Positions 35,425 through 41,096 of a stretch of 41,096 nt of DNA are shown here, piece after piece. The notes beneath the pieces were generated by a model. It did no database searches. It had not been told where the DNA came from and was given only the letters and a program-made list of their open reading frames with translations. Location: the NCBI GenBank assembly GCA_018816735.1, contig JAHIVH010000097.1, positions 1-41,096 on the forward strand, written 5' to 3'. The translations under genes and the position numbers were made by a program. The DNA is from Pseudomonadota bacterium. GTDB lineage: Bacteria; Desulfobacterota; Desulfobacteria; Desulfobacterales; JAHIVH01. Positions within the stretch are counted from its first letter, which is position 1. Each line of letters starts with the position of its first letter.

Positions 35425-37707
35425 ATGAACCCGAACCCTATCATTATTATTGCCGAAGAATTAAAGATCAAACCCGGTCAGGTAGAAGCGGTCAAAGCCC
35501 TTCTGGATGACAGTGCAACCGTTCCGTTTATCGCCAGATACAGAAAGGAAGTTACGGAAAGTCTTGACGAAGTTGTGATTACCGCCATCCGGGACAGACT
35601 GGTTCAGCTAAAGGATCTGGAGGAACGGAAAGAATCGATCCTGAAATCCCTGGAACAGCATGGTCACCTTACAGACGAATTAAAAGAGAAGGTAATCGCG
35701 GCAGACACCATGGCCGTGCTCGAGGATATCTATCTCCCTTACAAACCCAAAAGACGAACCAAAGCAACTGTTGCCAGGGAAAAAGGCCTGGAACCGCTGG
35801 CGGTTGCCATTTTTGATCAGAAAGGCATTGATCCTGAAAAAGAGGCCGGCACATTTATCGATCCTGAAAAGGGGGTTGAATCGATTGAAGATGCCCTTTC
35901 AGGTGCAAGAGACATCATTGCGGAAATGGTCAATGAACATCAGGACGTCCGGGCGGAATTAAGAGAATTGTTTATCGGAAAAGGCATGGTTAAAACAACC
36001 GTCATTGAAGGCAAGGAAAAAGAAGGCGCCAAATACAGAGACTATTTTGAGTGGGAAGAACCGCTGAAAGACGCTCCGTCACATCGCATTCTTGCCATGC
36101 GCCGCGGTGAGAAGGAAGAAATTCTCAATATGACTATTGCACCCTCTTCAGACGATGCCCTGAATGCAATAAAAAACATCATTATAAAAGGAAACGGCCG
36201 TGATGCGGAACAGGTGGACATGGCAATTCAGGATTGCTACAAGCGATTGCTGTCCAGATCCATGGAGACTGAAGCCAGAGTATTTTCCAAAGAAAAGGCC
36301 GATCAGGAGGCCATCAAAATTTTTACGGAAAATTTAAGGCAACTTCTCCTGTCTCCGCCTTTGGGCAGTAAACGGGTCCTGGGCATTGATCCGGGATTTC
36401 GAACCGGTTGTAAGGTGGTCTGTCTGGACCGGCAGGGAAAGCTTCTCCACAATGACACGATCTTCCCCAACCTGTCAGACAAACAGACAAAAGAAGCAGG
36501 TCTAAAAATTGAGTCCCTTGTCAAACAGTTTGAAATCGAAGCGATTGCCGTCGGCAATGGCACAGCCGGGAAAGAGACGGAAAATTTCATAAGAGCCCTT
36601 TCCCTGCCCAAACATATCATTATCACCCTTGTAAACGAAAGCGGCGCCTCCATATACTCGGCGTCTGAAATCGCCAGGGAAGAATTTCCCGATCTTGATC
36701 TCACGGTCAAAGGGGCGGTCTCCATTGGAAGACGAATGATGGACCCCTTGTCGGAACTTGTTAAAATCGACCCCAAATCAATTGGCGTTGGCCAGTATCA
36801 ACATGACGTGGACCAGTCTGCTTTAAAAAACTCTCTTGATGATGTGGTCGCAAGCTGCGTCAATGGTGTGGGCGTAGACGTCAACCGGGCCAGTGTCCAG
36901 CTCCTTACCTATGTCTCCGGGCTGGGACCTCAGCTTGCCAAGAATATCGTCATTTATCGGGATGAAAACGGCCCCTTTGATTCAAGAACCCAATTAAAAA
37001 AGGTGCCCCGGCTCGGCCCCAAGGCATTTGAACAATCAGCCGGATTTTTACGGATCAGAGACGGAAAAAACGCCCTTGACGCTTCTGCCGTGCATCCTGA
37101 AAGTTACCCGGTTGTGGACCGGATGGCCAAAGATCTGAGCTGTGAGGTTGCGGATCTGTTAAAGGATGACGATTTAAGAAAAAAGATAGATATATCCGCT
37201 TATGTGACAGACAAAATAGGCCTTCCCACGCTTCAGGATATTCTCTCGGAGCTTTCAAAACCGGGCCGGGACCCGCGTGAGACTTTTGAAGAGTTTTCAT
37301 TCAAGGAAGGTGTGGATAAAATAAGCGACCTTCTTGAGGGAATGCGGCTTCCCGGCATCGTGACGAATATTACGGCCTTTGGTGTGTTTGTGGATATCGG
37401 GGTGCATCAGGACGGTCTCGTCCATATCAGCCAGCTTGCCGATCATTTTGTAAAAGATCCGGCAACCGTGGTAAAGGTGGCCCAAAAAGTCATGGTAACG
37501 GTCACAGAGGTGGATCTGGAACGGAAACGGATTTCACTATCCATGAAGTCAGGCAAACCCAAACAGGAGAAATCCCAAACGCAGATCAGGCCAAAGACTG
37601 CTGGCCCTAAAAAACAAAAAGAAAAATCCAAACCACAATCTCCCGGAAACCCATCACCCAAAAGTGAACCATTTAACAATCCCTTTGCCGCACTGTTGAG
37701 GAAATGA
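35425..37707 (+). CDS. tex: Tex-family S1 RNA-binding transcription accessory protein
   Basis: The 760-residue product has the Tex N-terminal helical region ([16 protein letters not shown]), a YqgF-like fold ([16 protein letters not shown]), a helix-hairpin-helix region ([20 protein letters not shown]) and a C-terminal S1 domain (~645-715: [32 protein letters not shown]). A Lys/Pro/Gln-rich tail follows. Length is normal. Tex acts in transcription and RNA metabolism. dtd starts 4 bp after it. Confidence 0.95.
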   Translation: MNPNPIIIIAEELKIKPGQVEAVKALLDDSATVPFIARYRKEVTESLDEVVITAIRDRLVQLKDLEERKESILKSLEQHGHLTDELKEKVIAADTMAVLEDIYLPYKPKRRTKATVAREKGLEPLAVAIFDQKGIDPEKEAGTFIDPEKGVESIEDALSGARDIIAEMVNEHQDVRAELRELFIGKGMVKTTVIEGKEKEGAKYRDYFEWEEPLKDAPSHRILAMRRGEKEEILNMTIAPSSDDALNAIKNIIIKGNGRDAEQVDMAIQDCYKRLLSRSMETEARVFSKEKADQEAIKIFTENLRQLLLSPPLGSKRVLGIDPGFRTGCKVVCLDRQGKLLHNDTIFPNLSDKQTKEAGLKIESLVKQFEIEAIAVGNGTAGKETENFIRALSLPKHIIITLVNESGASIYSASEIAREEFPDLDLTVKGAVSIGRRMMDPLSELVKIDPKSIGVGQYQHDVDQSALKNSLDDVVASCVNGVGVDVNRASVQLLTYVSGLGPQLAKNIVIYRDENGPFDSRTQLKKVPRLGPKAFEQSAGFLRIRDGKNALDASAVHPESYPVVDRMAKDLSCEVADLLKDDDLRKKIDISAYVTDKIGLPTLQDILSELSKPGRDPRETFEEFSFKEGVDKISDLLEGMRLPGIVTNITAFGVFVDIGVHQDGLVHISQLADHFVKDPATVVKVAQKVMVTVTEVDLERKRISLSMKSGKPKQEKSQTQIRPKTAGPKKQKEKSKPQSPGNPSPKSEPFNNPFAALLRK

Positions 37708-37711
37708 TCAG

Positions 37712-38167
37712 ATGAAAGCCGTTGTTCAGCGCGTCAGTGAAAGTTCTGTTTCTGTAGAGAACGAAATCATCGGTAAAATCGGTCGCGGCCTGATGATTCT
37801 TCTGGGCATAACCCACCATGACACAAGAGAGGACGCGGCATTTCTGGCGGACAAAATCGTCCATTTAAGGATCTTCGAAGACGGGCATGGCAAAATGAAT
37901 CTGTCTCTTCCCCAGATAAATGGCCAGATGCTCGTTGTCTCCCAATTCACCCTTTATGGGGATTGCAGAAGAGGAAGACGGCCCTCCTTTATTGACGCGG
38001 CACCGCCTGAGAAAGCGATCCCACTCTATGACCACTTCATCGAGCAGGTGAGAGAAAAAGGCATCCCGGTTGAGCAGGGTCGCTTCGGTGCCATGATGGA
38101 CGTTCACCTGATAAACGATGGCCCGGTAACGTTAATTCTTCAAAGCAAAAATGAGGTTTCACGATGA
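37712..38167 (+). CDS. dtd: D-aminoacyl-tRNA deacylase
   Basis: The 151-residue product has the two DTD signature motifs: SQFTLYGD (the catalytic SQFTL) and NDGPVT (the GP motif). It removes D-amino acids mischarged on tRNA in the cytosol. GAGGA precedes the ATG. Its TGA overlaps the ATG of the next gene by 4 bp. Confidence 0.95.
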   Translation: MKAVVQRVSESSVSVENEIIGKIGRGLMILLGITHHDTREDAAFLADKIVHLRIFEDGHGKMNLSLPQINGQMLVVSQFTLYGDCRRGRRPSFIDAAPPEKAIPLYDHFIEQVREKGIPVEQGRFGAMMDVHLINDGPVTLILQSKNEVSR

Positions 38168-39594
38168 CAGACAAAAAACCCGGTAAAAAGGAAATAGAAG
38201 CCCTTCAGAAAAAATTATCCAGGAAGCCCGTGCTCTGCTGGGATTCATTTGACAAAAAAGAAACCGATGCCGTATTTTCCTATGGCGAACGCTACAAATC
38301 GTTTCTTGACCATGCCAAGACAGAGCGTGAAGCCGTGAACACCATCAGGGAAGTGGCAGAACAAAAAGGGTTTAAATCTCTGGATACGGTTTCAGGAAAA
38401 GCTGTTTCAAAAGGGCGTTTTTATAGAGTGTTCAAAGATAAGGTCATCGCCCTTTGCATTATCGGCAAAGAACCGCTTTCGTCCGCGCTGAACCTGGTGG
38501 CCTCCCATATGGACTCTCCCCGGCTTGATTTAAAACAGAATCCGTTGTACGAGGAACTCGATATCGCCATGATCAAAACCCATTACTATGGCGGCATCAA
38601 AAAATATCAATGGTTTGCAAGACCGCTATCACTTCATGGCAGCGTGATCACCACATCCGGCCGGAAAATCGATCTGGTGATCGGCGAATCCGACACCGAT
38701 CCCGTATTTACGGTTTCGGATCTGCTTCCCCATCTTGCCAGTTCCCAGAGCAGCAAAAAACTGTCTGAAGCATTTGAAGGGGAAAAAATGAATCTTCTGG
38801 CAGGCAGTATGCCCACAGGAGATGACAAAATCAAAGAACGGTTCAAACTGACCATTTTAAAATACCTTTATGATGAATATGGCATCATTGAAGAAGACCT
38901 CGTCAGTTCAGACATTGAAGTGGTTCCGGCAGGAAAGGCCAGAGACGTGGGCCTGGACAAAAGCATGATTGGCGCCTATGGGCAGGATGACCGAATCTGC
39001 GTGTTCTCCGCACTTGAAGCCATATTGAATGTCAAAACGCCCCGGAAAACGGCCATCGTTCTTTTCTACGACAAGGAAGAAATCGGAAGCGAAGGCAGTA
39101 CGGGCGCCAAATCCCATTTTATCGACCAGCTCATTACAGAATTGCTGATGATCACCGGAAATGACACAAGCTCCCAAACCGTGAGAAAAACGCTCATGAA
39201 TGCCTCAGCCCTGTCCGGAGACGTGAACGCAGCCGTTGAACCGGACTACAAGGACGTACATGAAAAAAGGAATGCCCCCTATCTGGGCTATGGCATCTGT
39301 CTCACCAAATTTACGGGCCACCGGGGGAAAACCGGCTCAAGCGAGGCCAGTGCCGAATTCATGGGCGCCATCCGAACCCTGTTCAATAAAAACAACATTA
39401 TCTGGCAGACCGGCGAGCTGGGGAAAATAGACGAAGGCGGCGGCGGCACCATGGCAAAATATCTGGCATCCTATGGCATGGATATCCTGGACTGCGGCCC
39501 GGCCGTGCTTTCCATGCATGCACCCTTTGAAATATCAAGTAAGGCGGATGCCTATATGACAGGGAAAGCCTATCAGGCGTTTCTGGAGTCATAG
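38164..39594 (+). CDS. M18-family aminopeptidase
   Basis: The 476-residue product has the M18 metal-site motifs [24 protein letters not shown] and the C-terminal SMHAPFE. Length matches the M18 aspartyl aminopeptidase family, which removes N-terminal acidic residues and forms large cytosolic oligomers. It is translationally coupled to dtd. The exact residue preference cannot be told. Confidence 0.88.
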   Translation: MTDKKPGKKEIEALQKKLSRKPVLCWDSFDKKETDAVFSYGERYKSFLDHAKTEREAVNTIREVAEQKGFKSLDTVSGKAVSKGRFYRVFKDKVIALCIIGKEPLSSALNLVASHMDSPRLDLKQNPLYEELDIAMIKTHYYGGIKKYQWFARPLSLHGSVITTSGRKIDLVIGESDTDPVFTVSDLLPHLASSQSSKKLSEAFEGEKMNLLAGSMPTGDDKIKERFKLTILKYLYDEYGIIEEDLVSSDIEVVPAGKARDVGLDKSMIGAYGQDDRICVFSALEAILNVKTPRKTAIVLFYDKEEIGSEGSTGAKSHFIDQLITELLMITGNDTSSQTVRKTLMNASALSGDVNAAVEPDYKDVHEKRNAPYLGYGICLTKFTGHRGKTGSSEASAEFMGAIRTLFNKNNIIWQTGELGKIDEGGGGTMAKYLASYGMDILDCGPAVLSMHAPFEISSKADAYMTGKAYQAFLES

Positions 39595-39618
39595 AAATAC
39601 TGACAATTTGTATCTCCT

Positions 39619-40878
39619 ATGAATGTAAAAACACGACCATTTGTTCAATTGACAATCTACCGATCGCCGTTTTGTCTGTTCCTTCTGGCTGGTTGTCTTC
39701 TTCTTTTGTTTCATCCTTCAGTGGCTGTATCTGCTCAGCTGAAAGACGTTCTCTCCCTGATCGGAAAAAAAGATGCCCTCATTCTTGAGGACGACCAAGG
39801 GAATACCCTTTTGTCAGTCCATGCCGATGAAAAGAGAATCCCTGCGTCCACACTGAAGATCTTCACATCTCTTTTTGCGCTCCATTATTTGGGAGACACG
39901 TACCGTTTTCCCACGGAATTTTATCTTGATCCGGAGAATAACCTCACAGTCAAAGGATATGGCGACCCCCTTCTCATTTCCGAATCGCTTCAGGAAATCG
40001 CCAGAGCACTGAAAACACAAACTGAATTTCAGCATACTGTTATTCAGGATATTATCCTCGATGCCACCTGGTTCAAACAGCCGGTCTTGATCCCCGGCGT
40101 GAAAGCCAGTGGCTATGATCCCTATAACGCGCCAAACGGCGCCTTATGCGTCAATTTCAATACGGTCTATTTTAAAAAAGACAAAAAAACCGGTCATTAT
40201 ATTACCGCAGAACCGCAGACGCCGCTTCTCCCGTTTGTTCATGAAAGGATAAAGGCCTCTCCCTTCTCCCATGAAAGAATCGTGCTGTCTGCCGAGAACA
40301 ATGAAAATACGCTCTATGCAGGTCATCTGCTGAAATTTTTTCTGGAACAGGAAGGCATCCCATGCAAGGGAGGAATCCGCCCGGGAACGGTTGATCCGGC
40401 AAAAGACAAGCTGGTCTATACGTATACGTCAACTGTGCCGATTACGGAAATCATATCCAAAATGCTTTATTTCTCAAACAACTTCATCGCCAATCAGCTT
40501 CTCATTTCTGCAGGTGCAAAAATCAATGGTCCGCCGGGCACACTTGAAAAAGGGCTTGAATCCGCCCGTAAATACGCACGGGAGACTTTAAAAATAGACG
40601 ATCTTTCCATCGTCGAAGGCTCCGGTATATCCAGACAAAATCAAATTTCCGCAACATCCATGATGACGCTTTTAAACAAATTCGCCCCCCACTATCTCCT
40701 CCTGAAACACCAGGGCTGCGAGTACTTTAAAACCGGCACTCTCACCGGCATATCCACCCGCGTCGGCTTTATCCTTCTGCCTGACGGAAAGAAATATGCC
40801 TTTGTCATCATCATGAACACCAAAGGCCAATCTGCGGAAAAAGTTGTCCGGAAGATAAAAGATATTTTGTGCAGATGA
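39619..40878 (+). CDS. dacB: D-alanyl-D-alanine carboxypeptidase/endopeptidase (PBP4/DacB family, S13)
   Basis: The 419-residue product has a signal peptide (hydrophobic core ~17-33, SAQ cleavage near 40), the active-site STLK (Ser77-Lys80), SNN (Ser286) and KTG (Lys371). It acts on peptidoglycan in the periplasm. Length is slightly short for E. coli-type PBP4 (477) but normal for many. It is 24 bp after the aminopeptidase. The SD is weak. Confidence 0.9.
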   Translation: MNVKTRPFVQLTIYRSPFCLFLLAGCLLLLFHPSVAVSAQLKDVLSLIGKKDALILEDDQGNTLLSVHADEKRIPASTLKIFTSLFALHYLGDTYRFPTEFYLDPENNLTVKGYGDPLLISESLQEIARALKTQTEFQHTVIQDIILDATWFKQPVLIPGVKASGYDPYNAPNGALCVNFNTVYFKKDKKTGHYITAEPQTPLLPFVHERIKASPFSHERIVLSAENNENTLYAGHLLKFFLEQEGIPCKGGIRPGTVDPAKDKLVYTYTSTVPITEIISKMLYFSNNFIANQLLISAGAKINGPPGTLEKGLESARKYARETLKIDDLSIVEGSGISRQNQISATSMMTLLNKFAPHYLLLKHQGCEYFKTGTLTGISTRVGFILLPDGKKYAFVIIMNTKGQSAEKVVRKIKDILCR

Positions 40879-40892
40879 GAATAGGGTTATTT

Positions 40893-40934
40893 GGGTTTGT
40901 TGGGTTGCTTGAGTTTATTGGGTTTGTTGGGTTG
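40893..40934 (+). repeat. 15-bp direct repeat in a T/G-rich tract
   Basis: GGGTTTGTTGGGTTG occurs at 40893-40907 and again at 40920-40934, in a strand-biased T/G-rich stretch right after the dacB stop. It could be a low-complexity tract near the IS end. Confidence 0.7.
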
Positions 40935-40960
40935 AATAGTTAAATGGAGAATTGGTTGAA

Positions 40961-41021
40961 CACAGATTTTCACGTGAGTAATATACCGTAATAGCTCGAC
41001 ATTCCAAGATTATCAAAACGG
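40961..41021 (-). repeat. 61-bp repeat, right copy (putative IS left end)
   Basis: This is the exact reverse complement of 139-199. It starts CACAGATTTTCACGTG and ends ATCAAAACGG. The DNA beyond it (41022-41096) does not match the transposase C-terminus seen at the left edge, as expected if it is the opposite end of a second IS in the same orientation, whose gene would start beyond the window. Confidence 0.8.
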
Positions 41022-41096
41022 ACATAAGCATTTGTAATTAAACATTTTTTTGTTTTGGTTCTCCAAAACCCACCCGCCTTATTTACCGTATAAATA

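Overview
The window (about 41 kb, moderate GC) looks like chromosomal DNA from an anaerobic Desulfobacterota, most likely a sulfate reducer of the Desulfobacterales. This is inferred from gene content: ETF plus a FixC/FixX-type ETF:quinone branch, GlcD/GlcF-like flavoprotein and CCG iron-sulfur oxidoreductases, a two-subunit B12 acyl-CoA mutase with its MeaB chaperone, and long TetR regulators. No rRNA, tRNA or CRISPR array was seen. Coordinates and starts come from reading frames, Shine-Dalgarno (SD) sequences and protein motifs; no database search was possible.

Edges. A transposase-like C-terminus (1-102) is followed by a 61-bp sequence (139-199) that recurs as a perfect inverted copy at 40961-41021. 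The arrangement fits the right end of one insertion sequence at the left edge and the left end of a second, same-orientation copy at the right edge, so the 40.7 kb between them is bracketed by IS ends.

Left part, 549-25183, nearly all on the minus strand, looks like an accessory catabolic region. From right to left: a tandem double TetR regulator (25183-23954); an operon with a helical protein, a GlcD-like flavoprotein, a two-CCG-domain Fe-S protein and a second VAO-type flavoprotein (23760-18713); a B12 acyl-CoA mutase large subunit, its B12 subunit and MeaB (18485-15431); FixC, FixX and a small Cys-rich membrane protein (15173-12800); a plus-strand TetR regulator with three HTH domains (11193-12776); EtfA and EtfB (10563-8757); a secreted protein, a FadL-type outer-membrane transporter and a 1000-residue exported protein (8694-2548); and a small PstS-like protein plus a beta-barrel porin (2187-549). 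Proposed working model: hydrophobic substrate crosses the outer membrane by FadL or porin, is oxidised by the flavoprotein/Fe-S enzymes and rearranged as a CoA thioester by the mutase, with electrons going through ETF and FixCX to the quinone pool. The etf and fix operons share a conserved promoter block at identical spacing, and part of it recurs inverted in the flavoprotein operon promoter, so they are probably co-regulated.

Right part. Housekeeping genes (tgt; a small membrane protein; a diacylglycerol-kinase-like lipid kinase) lead to a second envelope operon on the minus strand (33948-28054): a paralogous PstS-like protein, a paralogous porin, a lipoprotein, a coiled-coil exported protein and a protein with three large lectin-like repeats. 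The remaining plus-strand genes are conserved: MBL hydrolase, tex, dtd, M18 aminopeptidase and a DacB-type D,D-carboxypeptidase.

Most unusual are the two tandem TetR proteins (two and three HTH units), the acyl-CoA mutase with substituted active-site positions, the shared promoter blocks, and the paired PstS-like/porin modules with uncharacterised secreted partners.
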